In this document: piece by piece, positions 18,265 to 26,437 of the stretch | Position numbering within the stretch: the first letter of the stretch is position 1 | Layout of the letters: each line of letters starts with the position of its first letter | From: Paenibacillus chondroitinus NBRC 15376 | GTDB lineage: Bacteria > Bacillota > Bacilli > Paenibacillales > NBRC-103111 | NCBI RefSeq assembly: GCF_004000765.1 | Contig: NZ_BILW01000017.1 | Coordinates: forward strand, 82,819-146,818 | DNA length: 64,000 nt | Reading direction: 5' to 3' | Translations under genes and position numbers: made by a program | The notes under the pieces: generated by a model | Databases searched by the model: none | What the model saw: the letters and a program-made list of their open reading frames with translations, nothing else | What the model was told of the DNA's origin: nothing

Positions 18265-19263
18265 ATGGAGGAAACTACAAGAATGAATAGTGAACTAGGC
18301 CAATTGATGAATCAAAGTTTGCTTTATCCCTTGATATTTATCGCAGCATTTATTGCAGTATTTTCATTAATAGGAGTAATTATTTATTCTCGAATATTTG
18401 TCAGGTGGGTACCAGTGAAACTTGCATCAATTTTATGGTTTGTAGGTGCTGTTTTCATCTTATTTAAATGCGTGAATTACTATACTGAAATACAAAATAT
18501 GACTAAAAATTGGTCGATGTCAGGCATCGTTATAGGATTCATTGTCTTTATTGTCATGATAATTACCTGTGGAGTTTTAATTTCGAGTAAGAAAAAAAGT
18601 AAGGTAAAGAAATCTGCGAATAAATATGGTAGCTCCAGTAAATCTCAAAAGCCGCGAGTGTTACAAAATAGATCAGATGATGAAATCTTAAATAGCTCAT
18701 TTGATCGCTTGTCTGGTGCAGAATTCGAACGGTTGCTTGCATTGTACTTCCGTGATCAAGGTTATAAGGTTCATGAAGTAGGTGTGGGAGGTAAAGATGG
18801 TGGGGTAGATCTTGTAATTATTGACCAGCGTGGAGAGAAAACTGCAGTACAAGCAAAATGCTATGCTAACCACAACAATGTAGGTGTTCAGATCGTACGG
18901 GAGCTGGTTGGGGCAAAGAGAAATCATGACTGCATCCTTTCCCTGCTGGTCACTACATCGGATTTAACGGAACCAGCTAAAAAAGAGGCTGAGCAATTCA
19001 AGGTTGATTACTGGCATGGAGCTTTATTGGAACAGAAGCTAAAAGCATGGGGAAAATGGCAACCAACCAATAAAAAGCTGAAAGCACAACCAGTAAAACA
19101 GACCGCACAAGTTGAAATACAAAGATCTCAAGCGCAAGTTTCTTCTTCGAAAGAAACAATTTGCTCTTGTGGTGCCCCTATGGTTCTGAGAAAGGGCAGA
19201 GAGGGTAAGCAGTTTTTTGGTTGTTCTACATTTCCTAAATGCAGGCATACGAAATCCCAATAA
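18265..19263 (+). CDS. Membrane-anchored Mrr-type nuclease with topoisomerase zinc finger
   Basis: The product (332 aa) starts two bases after the McrC stop, so the three genes form one operon. Three hydrophobic segments (about residues 12-33, 48-66 and 80-103) precede a basic linker and an Mrr_cat domain: FDRLSGAEFERLLALYFRDQ, GGVDLVI, then VQAKCYA, giving the D...QxK catalytic set. The C-terminus is a four-Cys topoisomerase-type ribbon (ICSCGAPM ... FFGCSTFPKCRH). Mrr-fold enzymes cleave modified or foreign DNA. The membrane anchor is the notable feature: it may place cleavage at the cell surface where DNA enters. ATG 18283 is an alternative start. Confidence 0.86.
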   Translation: MEETTRMNSELGQLMNQSLLYPLIFIAAFIAVFSLIGVIIYSRIFVRWVPVKLASILWFVGAVFILFKCVNYYTEIQNMTKNWSMSGIVIGFIVFIVMIITCGVLISSKKKSKVKKSANKYGSSSKSQKPRVLQNRSDDEILNSSFDRLSGAEFERLLALYFRDQGYKVHEVGVGGKDGGVDLVIIDQRGEKTAVQAKCYANHNNVGVQIVRELVGAKRNHDCILSLLVTTSDLTEPAKKEAEQFKVDYWHGALLEQKLKAWGKWQPTNKKLKAQPVKQTAQVEIQRSQAQVSSSKETICSCGAPMVLRKGREGKQFFGCSTFPKCRHTKSQ

Positions 19264-19265
19264 AA

Positions 19266-19300
19266 TAGAACCCTAGGAGCTTAACGCTTCTAGGGTTCTA
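19266..19300. terminator. Bidirectional terminator
   Basis: AGAACCCTAGGAGC pairs with GCTTCTAGGGTTCT around TTAAC, with A and T tracts on either side. It separates the convergent Mrr and XRE genes. Confidence 0.88.
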
Positions 19301-19311
19301 TTTATTATTTC

Positions 19312-19533
19312 TTATTCATCGACCTCGACCATATCAATAATATCCCGAATATCCTGAATCTCTAGAGCCTCAGCGATCCTCACAATATGACTGAAGTTAA
19401 TATTCTCCCGTTTCCCATTCGCTAACTCACTTAGGGCTGCATGTCGCACATCTGAAAGCCTAGACAACTCACGCATGGAAATTTTGTATTTTTTAGTAAG
19501 TTCAGATATTTTAACGATTACCTTTTTTGCCAT
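19312..19533 (-). CDS. XRE-family (Cro/CI-like) regulator
   Basis: The 73 aa protein is a bare helix-turn-helix of the Cro/CI type: LTKKYKISMRELSRLSDVRH, then ALSELANGKRENINFSHIV, with the recognition helix around residues 28-40. AAAGGTGATCT lies before the start on the minus strand. It is divergent from the small gene at 19646, and the shared intergenic region has two related palindromes overlapping a promoter, so it probably represses that promoter. Small XRE proteins of this sort often control mobile or defence genes. Confidence 0.85.
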   Translation of the reverse strand: MAKKVIVKISELTKKYKISMRELSRLSDVRHAALSELANGKRENINFSHIVRIAEALEIQDIRDIIDMVEVDE

Positions 19534-19568
19534 GGTTAGATCACCTTTCGAGCAATCATGTTTAGTTG

Positions 19569-19598
19569 TTGACTATACGCAATAACGTACCATATAAT
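19569..19598 (+). promoter_or_regulatory. Promoter of the small gene at 19646
   Basis: TTGACT (19569-19574) and TATAAT (19593-19598) are separated by 18 bases. The spacer holds the first of two palindromic operator candidates. Confidence 0.7.
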
Positions 19599-19626
19599 GT
19601 TTTTATAACTGGTACGCATATGCGTA
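19576..19626. promoter_or_regulatory. Paired XRE operator candidates
   Basis: TACGCAATAACGTA (19576-19589) lies between the -35 and -10 boxes; TACGCATATGCGTA (19613-19626), a perfect palindrome, lies just downstream of the -10. They share the TACGCA half-site, with 37 bases between centres. This arrangement fits cooperative repression by the divergent XRE protein. Confidence 0.6.
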
Positions 19627-19645
19627 ATAATGTGAGGTGGCAGCC

Positions 19646-19918
19646 ATGCAAGAAGTCCAAACCAAATATGAACAAGCCCTACAAGAAGAAGACACTCTAA
19701 CTCAAAGAATCAGCCTCTGCAAAGAATTCATCGACATCATACTAGAGTATATCTCCCATAAAGCAGATTCTATTCATATCCTCACAGCAGAGGAAATTGT
19801 CACAGCAGTGCATACCATCGGCCAGGATCTTGAAACAGAGCTGCTCCATCTAAGGTTGGAGAAGAGGATGCTAGAGAACAAGCTCAGGCTAAAAGGCCTA
19901 GGGGTGCAACATGATTAG
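19646..19918 (+). CDS. Small helical protein under XRE control
   Basis: The 90 aa product has no recognised family. It is charged and helical in appearance, with Glu/Lys/Leu-rich ends that could form a coiled coil, and a central segment containing KADSIHILTAEEIVTAVHT. The ATG at 19646 has GAGGTGG five bases upstream. A decayed second copy lies at 20147-20387. Conservation between copies of the KADSIHI-TAE-IVTAVHTIGQ core suggests that this is the functional part. Confidence 0.65.
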   Translation: MQEVQTKYEQALQEEDTLTQRISLCKEFIDIILEYISHKADSIHILTAEEIVTAVHTIGQDLETELLHLRLEKRMLENKLRLKGLGVQHD

Positions 19919-20066
19919 GTTCTATCTAATCATGTTTGACTTAGTTACATCATGCCGCCCATTATTCCCGATTTTTAAACATCAAGAAAACCAATGGGAA
20001 AATTTATTAGAAAAAGAAGGTAAAAGAGAAAAGTGGGATCAAGTAGGACCTTCCAATGAAACCTAA
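19911..20066 (+). CDS. Possible 51-residue coupled protein
   Basis: An ATG overlaps the stop of the preceding gene (ATGATTAG), with AGGGG six bases upstream. The peptide begins MIRFYLIMFDLVTSCRPLF and turns highly charged (NLLEKEGKREKWDQ). Overlap and RBS favour translation, but no relatives are recognised and it could be chance. Confidence 0.35.
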   Translation: MIRFYLIMFDLVTSCRPLFPIFKHQENQWENLLEKEGKREKWDQVGPSNET

Positions 20067-20146
20067 GTCCTGTGCTAGACTTCACACTTGCTACATGCTT
20101 CAGAATAAATTAACCGCACCCATTAGTCCTATGATATTTCATCCTT

Positions 20147-20387
20147 ACCAAATACAATGAAGCCATTAAAGAAGAACAAGTACTTATTCAAAGAATCAAC
20201 GTGTGTAAAGAATTCGTAGACGTTATACTAACTTACATCTCCGAGAAGGCAGATTCTATTCATATAATTACGGCAGAGGATATTGTTACTGCGGTTCATA
20301 CCATAGGTCAGGTTGGATACGGAATTGCTTCATTTAAGGCTTGAGAAGGGAATTCTGGATAATAAGCTTAAAGTGTTAATGGATTAA
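20147..20387 (+). pseudogene. Decayed duplicate of the 19646 gene
   Basis: The reading TKYNEAIKEEQVLIQRINVC and then KADSIHIITAEDIVTAVHT follows the 19646 product almost residue for residue. A frameshift after TIGQ changes the frame; the correct continuation (LLHLRLEKGILDNKL) can be read in the next frame up to TAA at 20385. No start codon is in frame. This shows a past tandem duplication. Confidence 0.85.
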
Positions 20388-20397
20388 CAGGGTCTTC

Positions 20398-20426
20398 AAA
20401 ACCTCTCAAGTTGAGAGGTTTTTTTT
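20398..20426 (+). terminator. Rho-independent terminator
   Basis: AAAACCTCTC and GAGAGGTTTT flank AAGTT, followed by a long T run. It marks the right edge of the defence island. Confidence 0.88.
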
Positions 20427-20554
20427 GTTCTTTTGCAATACTTTCAATATCAACTCTAGTATGTTAACGTAGAAAACAGATGTCTATGTAGGAAATATAT
20501 GTATTTGCGTCATGCGGATGATATCCAAAACTAAATAATCTTTGAGGTGACAAC

Positions 20555-21676
20555 ATGAAGAATGTGCTCGCTATTTTGTTGTTAGGTTCTCTTCTTGCTA
20601 TTAGTGGAACATTGGCCTACAACCTGTATGAGAAAATCACGGCCCAGCCAGTCTACGTAGGATCTGGACCACCTTCCTCCATACCTCCTGGTCAGAACGC
20701 CAATGAACCGGTAACGGGTATCGCCTCCAAGGATGGAGAGAATGGCGCGGCAACTGCCAGCATGCCAGCGACTGCATCGTCAGTGCCTGCCAAAGCGGAT
20801 AAGCCTGGCGCCGCAGTAAAGGAAACGACGGTCAAAATGTCCGATAAAACATACAAATACATAGGTGAGGTAGTAAATGGTGTAGCGCATGGACAAGGGG
20901 CAGCGTACTACCCGAACGAACAAAAGCGTTACGAAGGTGAATTCGTAAACGGAAAAATAACTTTGGTTGGTAAAACATTTTTCGAAGACGGGAAGCTGCG
21001 CTCAGAAGGAAAAAAGGTGAATGGAGTCATTCAGGACATAGGCTACAATGAGGATGGCAGCGTGTATTCGGAAATGACACGTCCGGAGAATAATAAATTG
21101 GGGGATGCCAAAATTTATTCGCCCGAAGGTTATCTGCAATACGCTGGGCAGGTTACCTCAGATTCGGTCATTCCTGAAGGAACGGGAACTGAATATCATT
21201 CGAATGGAAAAACAAGATATACGGGAACGTTCAAGAACGGTCAATACAACGGAACGGGTACATTTATTTCCGACGATGAGCGGGATAAGTATGTAGGCCA
21301 GTTCACAACTGGAGCCATGTCAGGGAAAGGCAAGTTCTACGAATACGGAACGATTTATTATGATGGAGAGCATCAGGATGGTATTTATCAGGGTAAAGGC
21401 AAATTTTATATGAATGGAGCGATTGCATACGACGGCGATTTCGTGAATGGAAATGCCAACGGAACCGGCAAGATGTACGATAATGGCAAGCTTGTGTATG
21501 AAGGAGAAGTTGTAGACAATATTCCAACGGGCAACGGAACAAACCACTTGGGAAGTACCAACCTGAAGATCAGCATCACGATACGGAATCCTGGCGTGCA
21601 GCAGTCCCCCGGTGTATCTTCCTTTAATGTGCCTCAGGGAGTCCGTATTCCGACAAAGGGTGATATATTGAAGTAA
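20555..21676 (+). CDS. MORN-repeat protein with N-terminal membrane anchor
   Basis: The 373 aa protein has an N-terminal hydrophobic segment (residues 5-25, signal anchor), a Pro/Ala/Ser-rich linker to about residue 95, and then about six MORN-like repeats, for example YIGEVVNGVAHGQGAAYY, YTGTFKNGQYNGTGTF and YEGEVVDNIPTGNGTN. MORN arrays form elongated beta sheets that mediate membrane or protein contacts. A TTTGAGGTGAC RBS precedes the ATG. Surface exposure outside the membrane is likely. No enzymatic domain is visible and the partner is unknown. Confidence 0.8.
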   Translation: MKNVLAILLLGSLLAISGTLAYNLYEKITAQPVYVGSGPPSSIPPGQNANEPVTGIASKDGENGAATASMPATASSVPAKADKPGAAVKETTVKMSDKTYKYIGEVVNGVAHGQGAAYYPNEQKRYEGEFVNGKITLVGKTFFEDGKLRSEGKKVNGVIQDIGYNEDGSVYSEMTRPENNKLGDAKIYSPEGYLQYAGQVTSDSVIPEGTGTEYHSNGKTRYTGTFKNGQYNGTGTFISDDERDKYVGQFTTGAMSGKGKFYEYGTIYYDGEHQDGIYQGKGKFYMNGAIAYDGDFVNGNANGTGKMYDNGKLVYEGEVVDNIPTGNGTNHLGSTNLKISITIRNPGVQQSPGVSSFNVPQGVRIPTKGDILK

Positions 21677-21969
21677 GCGAATTTTTGGTCTTATACCAGT
21701 TTTCAACAAAATGAACTATCATTTGGATGTGAAATTGGTGAAAAAACCTCACTTAAACTAACAAAATGAGCCTAATCGAACTCAATGCGAATGTCAAAAA
21801 AACAGTAAAATCAAGGCTTCAGCGGACTGTAACGTCTCTGTAAAATTCGCTTTTCGACTCGTATATGGTGCATGTAGAATCGGTGGCCTCGTTAGTAAGT
21901 AATGGTATAGATGGAATATGTTGTTGGTATCACATATGAAAGTTTTGACCAATTAAAAGGGAGTAATAT

Positions 21970-22890
21970 ATGGACATTACACTAGATCCACCAATTGTTG
22001 CTGCTATAATAACGGGATTTGTAGCAGCAGTAGGTCTATTAATTCAATCATTTTTATCAATTTCCAAAAATGCGTATGATAAAAAAACAAATTTTGAAAA
22101 GACATTAATTGATAAACTTGAGAAAATCTATTCACCTCTTCATATGGCATTTAACATATCATCAGAACAGGAATACCTTATTAATGATCAAATAGAAGGA
22201 TTAGTTAATAAGTACGGACATCTTCTATCTAGTAACCTTTTAGATGATATTAAAGAACTAATAAAAATAGAAAAGGATCAACAAAAAGTCATAAAATACT
22301 ATCCCAAAACTAAATCTTCAGTCGAGTATCCCGAACTAAGGAGAAAGATAATTGAAATTACGAGAAAGGAATTCAGTGAATTGCAGAACGTCCATGATAA
22401 AAACTTCCATTCCTATAAAAAGAGAATAACTGTTTCTCTTCCAGATAAAATTGGGTTTTCAGTGATAAAACTTTGCATTGGACTTACTTTGCTAGTGTAC
22501 CTATTCGTTATTTTCTGGTGGGTTTTCAGAAACAAGACTCTACAAGATGTGGCAATAGTCATTTTGGTGGTTCTTTTCACAATTGCATTAATAACAACAA
22601 TAATTGGGGTAAGTTTTATAGTTTCAATCGTCTCAGAACAATTGATAGTTAGAACAGGGAAATTAAAACGTCAATTCAGAGAATATGACTATGTTCCTGT
22701 AACAGCAGAATATATGTGTAAAAAGTGTAGAACCGTTGATAGAAAAATTAAATACAGCATTTTTTCATACTGTACAAATCACCATAGTGCTTTTGAAACC
22801 TTCAAAGGTTTTTGGTTTAATTATAAGTGGAAGGTGGTACCTGAAAAACAGATACGAACACAATTAGATCAACGAGATCTTACTTTATGA
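21970..22890 (+). CDS. Hypothetical membrane protein with C-terminal Cys motif
   Basis: The 306 aa protein has one hydrophobic segment at the N-terminus (IVAAIITGFVAAVGLLIQSF), a long charged helical region (residues about 35-150), two central membrane helices (about 163-185 and 195-225), and a cytoplasm-like tail with MCKKCRTVDRKIKYSIFSYC that could bind metal. I do not recognise the family. GGGAG precedes the ATG. The 293 bases before it (21677-21969) show no gene and no clear hairpin. Confidence 0.65.
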   Translation: MDITLDPPIVAAIITGFVAAVGLLIQSFLSISKNAYDKKTNFEKTLIDKLEKIYSPLHMAFNISSEQEYLINDQIEGLVNKYGHLLSSNLLDDIKELIKIEKDQQKVIKYYPKTKSSVEYPELRRKIIEITRKEFSELQNVHDKNFHSYKKRITVSLPDKIGFSVIKLCIGLTLLVYLFVIFWWVFRNKTLQDVAIVILVVLFTIALITTIIGVSFIVSIVSEQLIVRTGKLKRQFREYDYVPVTAEYMCKKCRTVDRKIKYSIFSYCTNHHSAFETFKGFWFNYKWKVVPEKQIRTQLDQRDLTL

Positions 22891-22972
22891 GTACTAACAC
22901 AACGGGATATAGTATGAAGGCGTCTTTGAGTTAGACTATAAGATAGTGAGAGCCATATTTTAAAAGTAAAAA

Positions 22973-23506
22973 TTGTTTGCCGTTGAACACTTGAATTCTA
23001 ATAAGCGCCGAGTGAAATCAGGCATTTGCCCTGATTTCGCTCGCCAGGGGAGAAGCTTTAAAGAACTCGGCTGGACCTTCAAATTTACCGACATTGGTCA
23101 CGCGATATTACTATATCTCTGCTTTTATGTGCTCGAAATTGTATTGGTTCTATTCGTTCCACACTTAAGGTCTGAGCCCGAGAACATTGGATTCTTAAAA
23201 AGCAACATCACACTATTTTATTTTCTTTTCATTATTGTGAATCCTTTCTTTGAAGAGTTAATTGTTAGAGCATATGGAATAACCGAGTTTCTTCACTTTT
23301 TTAAAAAGGAAGAGATTGCTGTGCTTGCAAGTACGCTGATCCAAACTTCTTATCATTTGTACCAAGGTGCAGTACCCGCGATATTAAACGGATTACTATT
23401 TTTTATTTTCTCCATTTATTTCGCTAAAAAGAGGCGCATTATTCCTATCATTCTGGTTCATGGATTTTTGGATATCTATGCAATGTTTCAATTGCATGGA
23501 ACGTGA
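22973..23506 (+). CDS. CPBP-family intramembrane protease, possibly 5'-truncated
   Basis: The core of a CPBP (CAAX protease/bacteriocin-processing, Abi) protein is clear: FFEELIVRAYG gives the EExxxR motif, TSYHLYQG the second motif His, and VHGFLDIYA the HxxxD-like motif, all within hydrophobic helices. These are intramembrane metalloproteases, some linked to bacteriocin self-immunity. The first in-frame start is a TTG without a convincing RBS, and the first 30 residues do not look like a membrane-protein N-terminus, so the gene has probably lost its 5' end. The catalytic motifs are intact. Confidence 0.65.
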   Translation: MFAVEHLNSNKRRVKSGICPDFARQGRSFKELGWTFKFTDIGHAILLYLCFYVLEIVLVLFVPHLRSEPENIGFLKSNITLFYFLFIIVNPFFEELIVRAYGITEFLHFFKKEEIAVLASTLIQTSYHLYQGAVPAILNGLLFFIFSIYFAKKRRIIPIILVHGFLDIYAMFQLHGT

Positions 23507-23553
23507 TGGAAGTGTACTTTGAGGGTCAGCTCGGCAAGTCGAAGGAGGATCAA

Positions 23554-23733
23554 ATGGAATTAATTAATGTATGGTTCCCTCTAATCCTTGTTATGATAAT
23601 ATTCAACTTTATTATTAGGCTATTGATCCGCTATAAATTTAAGAGCATGACTCGGCGTTTTGAAAATACTTTAGTATGCGTTGGGTTGCTCCTTATCCTT
23701 TATTTCTACGTATGTTATGTATGCTATACATAA
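23554..23733 (+). CDS. Small membrane protein
   Basis: The 59 aa product is almost entirely two hydrophobic helices (VWFPLILVMIIFNFIIRLLI and NTLVCVGLLLILYFYVC) joined by a basic loop. AAGGAGG lies just upstream of the ATG at 23554. It follows the CPBP gene by 47 bases. No family is recognised. Confidence 0.6.
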   Translation: MELINVWFPLILVMIIFNFIIRLLIRYKFKSMTRRFENTLVCVGLLLILYFYVCYVCYT

Positions 23734-23803
23734 TTCACATAACCCGGAATCTCCACATATAAAAATAGGTGAATCACACTTACTTCATTATGAGGAGAAG
23801 TCC

Positions 23804-24631
23804 ATGATCGTAATCGAAGGCATCAACTATATAACCTTTGGGGAAGGTACGCTGTCTGAGCTGGAACTAGCCATTTTCCAAAAGAAGCAGGCCAGTCCTT
23901 ATGAGTATCGGTATGACTCTATTCATGATTTGCTTTTTGAGCTGCACATGCGAACGCAGATTATGGAGTCGGCGAAGGAGCTGAGTGGAGCCGGTGTTTA
24001 TTTTGCCGGATTCCAGAAAACGCTGTGCAACCCGATCTATTGGCATTTAACGAACGAGGGCAGGTTCCAGTTAAATCATGGAGTTAAGCCGCGAGACGCG
24101 ATAAGGGATATTTTTGAAAATGGCGGTTCCTACGGGTTCGAGTGTTCGATGGCTGTCATCGTTGTTATGTATCATGCCCTATTACACTCCATAGACCCTG
24201 GTCAATTCGACCGTTTATTCGCGGGTCTTTTATTATTTGATTGGCATTCCAATGGCAAATTGAACCTCATCGACAGATTCGATAAGGAGGAGGCGGTGGT
24301 GGGGGATGTGCTTTATTTTGAAAATCCCGACGTTGAAGAGCTGCTTCCCTGGTGGAAGGGGGAGAATGTCGTGCTGCTGGAGAACGAGCTATATTATGGA
24401 CATGGCCACGGACTCGGAATTGCATCTGGGGAAGAAGTCATTAATGTCCTAAATAAATACAGAATGCCTGGCAGTACAAAATCAGCATTTCTGACGGATC
24501 GTTATGTTCATCCGGATTTCTCCTACTTCTCAGAATTTCAACATCCTTTGCGGGAGAAGCCCCTTATTACGAAAATCGGAGACTGGATTCATGTCCGTAA
24601 GGCTGGGTTTTTCACGACTCTTGGTAAATGA
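23804..24631 (+). CDS. tgl: Protein-glutamine gamma-glutamyltransferase (spore coat transglutaminase)
   Basis: The 275 aa product matches the Bacillus Tgl family, which forms epsilon-(gamma-glutamyl)lysine cross-links between coat proteins late in sporulation. Family features are GFQKTLCNPIYWHLT, AIRDIFENGG, the catalytic Cys in YGFECSMAV (the position of Cys116 in B. subtilis Tgl), LLFDWHSNGKL, GDVLYFENP and HGLGI. The ATG at 23804 has AGGAGA upstream; the frame is open 41 codons further but that part is not Tgl-like. At about 275 residues it is slightly longer than the B. subtilis enzyme. The next gene encodes a Gln-rich protein that could be a substrate. Confidence 0.9.
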   Translation: MIVIEGINYITFGEGTLSELELAIFQKKQASPYEYRYDSIHDLLFELHMRTQIMESAKELSGAGVYFAGFQKTLCNPIYWHLTNEGRFQLNHGVKPRDAIRDIFENGGSYGFECSMAVIVVMYHALLHSIDPGQFDRLFAGLLLFDWHSNGKLNLIDRFDKEEAVVGDVLYFENPDVEELLPWWKGENVVLLENELYYGHGHGLGIASGEEVINVLNKYRMPGSTKSAFLTDRYVHPDFSYFSEFQHPLREKPLITKIGDWIHVRKAGFFTTLGK

Positions 24632-24712
24632 GCCCATTTTCTATAGACATATATCCTAATGGCGAAACGATGCATAGGATGACGTATGCCTACTTCAGGA
24701 AGGGGAAAGAAA

Positions 24713-25303
24713 ATGCCAAAAGACAGTCTGCGGGCGGAGGATAGCCTCCCTATTTATCAAGCTGGAACAAGAACAGAGAAACTCCCAAAAGCTCAACCGA
24801 TTCAACCCGTTACACCAGCTCAGCCGCTTCAACCCATTCAACAAGCTCAGCCAGTTCAACCGATTCAACCAGTTCAACCCGTGCAACCAGCTCCGCAATG
24901 GTCCGGAGATAACCTCCCGATCTACCAACAACCTATCGTAGCGCCAGTAGGCCATGCTCCAACGCAAGCCCATCACGCACAAGCACAAGCTCAAGTTCAC
25001 CATGCCCAGCCTCATCACGGTTACCATCCGCAGCATCATTATGCTTATCATCCACATCATGTTTATCATCCTATGCATCATATGGCTTACCATCCGCAGC
25101 ATCACTACGTTGCCTATGTTGCACATCCCTACCATGCTTATATGCATCATCATCCCATGCACCACCTTCAACACCATGTTCAGCACCATCAACATACCGG
25201 ACATCAAGGACAGCAACATCACACGGGCCAGCATCACAACACAGGGCAACATCACCAAACTTGGCAAAATCAACAACATTATACGTCTACACAAAATAAT
25301 TAA
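24713..25303 (+). CDS. His/Gln/Pro-rich low-complexity protein, probable spore coat protein
   Basis: The 196 aa protein has three zones: an N-terminus with Lys and the motif DSLPIYQ; a Gln-Pro zone of repeated QPIQPV/QPVQP units followed by a second NLPIYQQ; and a His-rich C-terminus with many HH, YHP and QHH units. AGGAAGGGG lies close before the ATG. It follows tgl by 81 bases. Accessible Gln and Lys make it a plausible Tgl substrate, and the His-rich part may bind metals. Assignment to the coat rests on composition and neighbourhood only. Confidence 0.7.
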   Translation: MPKDSLRAEDSLPIYQAGTRTEKLPKAQPIQPVTPAQPLQPIQQAQPVQPIQPVQPVQPAPQWSGDNLPIYQQPIVAPVGHAPTQAHHAQAQAQVHHAQPHHGYHPQHHYAYHPHHVYHPMHHMAYHPQHHYVAYVAHPYHAYMHHHPMHHLQHHVQHHQHTGHQGQQHHTGQHHNTGQHHQTWQNQQHYTSTQNN

Positions 25304-25322
25304 TACGGTCGCCGAATTCAAA

Positions 25323-25357
25323 ATAGACCCTGGAGGCTTCATGCATCCGGGGTTTAT
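25323..25357 (+). terminator. Probable terminator
   Basis: ATAGACCCTGGA pairs with TCCGGGGTTTAT through several G-T pairs. The T run after it is short, so it is a weaker call. Confidence 0.5.
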
Positions 25358-25512
25358 TCCTGTTCGCTGATGATTTGTTACGACAATATTCGAGAAAATT
25401 GATATAATTATTGAGACTTTCACTTTCTTCCACTTTGCATAAAAGCTAGAATCTGATAGTATATAATAAAATACCGATGGATTTAGTAAGAATTAAAAGG
25501 AGGCACCTTTCC

Positions 25513-26436
25513 ATGCAAAAACTGATGCTTGATTCTATACAAGAAATGACGCATCTGGATCAACTCGAAGCTGAAGCGATTTATATTATCCGAGAAGTAG
25601 CCGCGGAATGTGAAAATCCCGTGATGCTGTATTCGATCGGGAAGGATAGTTCCGTGATGCTGCATTTGGCGCTCAAAGCTTTTTATCCTGAAAAGCCGCC
25701 GTTTCCTTTCATGCACATTGATACAACGTGGAAGTTCAAAGAGATGATCGAGTTCCGCGATCGCAAAGCGAAAGAGTTCGGAATCAAGATGATCGTTCAT
25801 TCCAATCAAGAGGGGATTGAACAAGGGATTAACCCTTTTGATCACGGTTCCGCGTATACGGACATCATGAAAACCCAAGCCCTGAAGCAGGGATTGGACA
25901 AGTACGGATTTACGGCTGCGTTCGGCGGCGGTAGACGTGACGAGGAGAAGTCGCGTGCGAAAGAGCGGATTTTCTCCTTCCGCAATAAGAACCATGCCTG
26001 GGATCCGAAGAACCAACGCCCGGAGATGTGGAAACTTTTTAACACAAGAATTAATAAAGGCGAAAGCATCCGCGTATTCCCAATATCCAACTGGACGGAA
26101 AAAGATATTTGGCAATACATTCGCAGAGAAAATATTGATATTGTGCCGCTCTATTTTGCCCAAGAAAGACCTGTTATCGAACGCGACGGGCATCTCATTA
26201 TGGTCGATGATGATCGCATGAAGCTGGAGCCGCACGAGAAAATTGAAATGAAGAAGATGCGATTCCGCACATTGGGCTGCTATCCTCTTACTGGTGGGGC
26301 CGAGTCTGAGGCGGATACATTGGATACGATTATTGAAGAAACGCTTGGTGCGGTTTCATCCGAACGGACAACCCGGGTTATTGACCAGGAAGCGGCGGGA
26401 AGTATGGAAAGACGCAAACGGGAGGGTTATTTCTAA
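25513..26436 (+). CDS. cysD: Sulfate adenylyltransferase subunit 2
   Basis: The 307 aa product is the catalytic ATP-pyrophosphatase-fold subunit of heterodimeric ATP sulfurylase, which makes adenosine 5'-phosphosulfate. The PP-loop is [39 protein letters not shown] and [15 protein letters not shown] are family signatures. ATG 25513 sits after AAAGGAGG. The length agrees with family members (about 300 aa). cysN follows after one base. Possible control by a cysteine regulator is not visible in sequence. Confidence 0.95.
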   Translation: MQKLMLDSIQEMTHLDQLEAEAIYIIREVAAECENPVMLYSIGKDSSVMLHLALKAFYPEKPPFPFMHIDTTWKFKEMIEFRDRKAKEFGIKMIVHSNQEGIEQGINPFDHGSAYTDIMKTQALKQGLDKYGFTAAFGGGRRDEEKSRAKERIFSFRNKNHAWDPKNQRPEMWKLFNTRINKGESIRVFPISNWTEKDIWQYIRRENIDIVPLYFAQERPVIERDGHLIMVDDDRMKLEPHEKIEMKKMRFRTLGCYPLTGGAESEADTLDTIIEETLGAVSSERTTRVIDQEAAGSMERRKREGYF

Positions 26437-26437
26437 T

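Noticed and set aside
24695..25423. A long minus-strand open frame opposite the His/Gln-rich gene
   Set aside because: It is the shadow of a biased, repeat-rich coding sequence; its product is Met/Leu/Val-rich without any motif, and no RBS is present.
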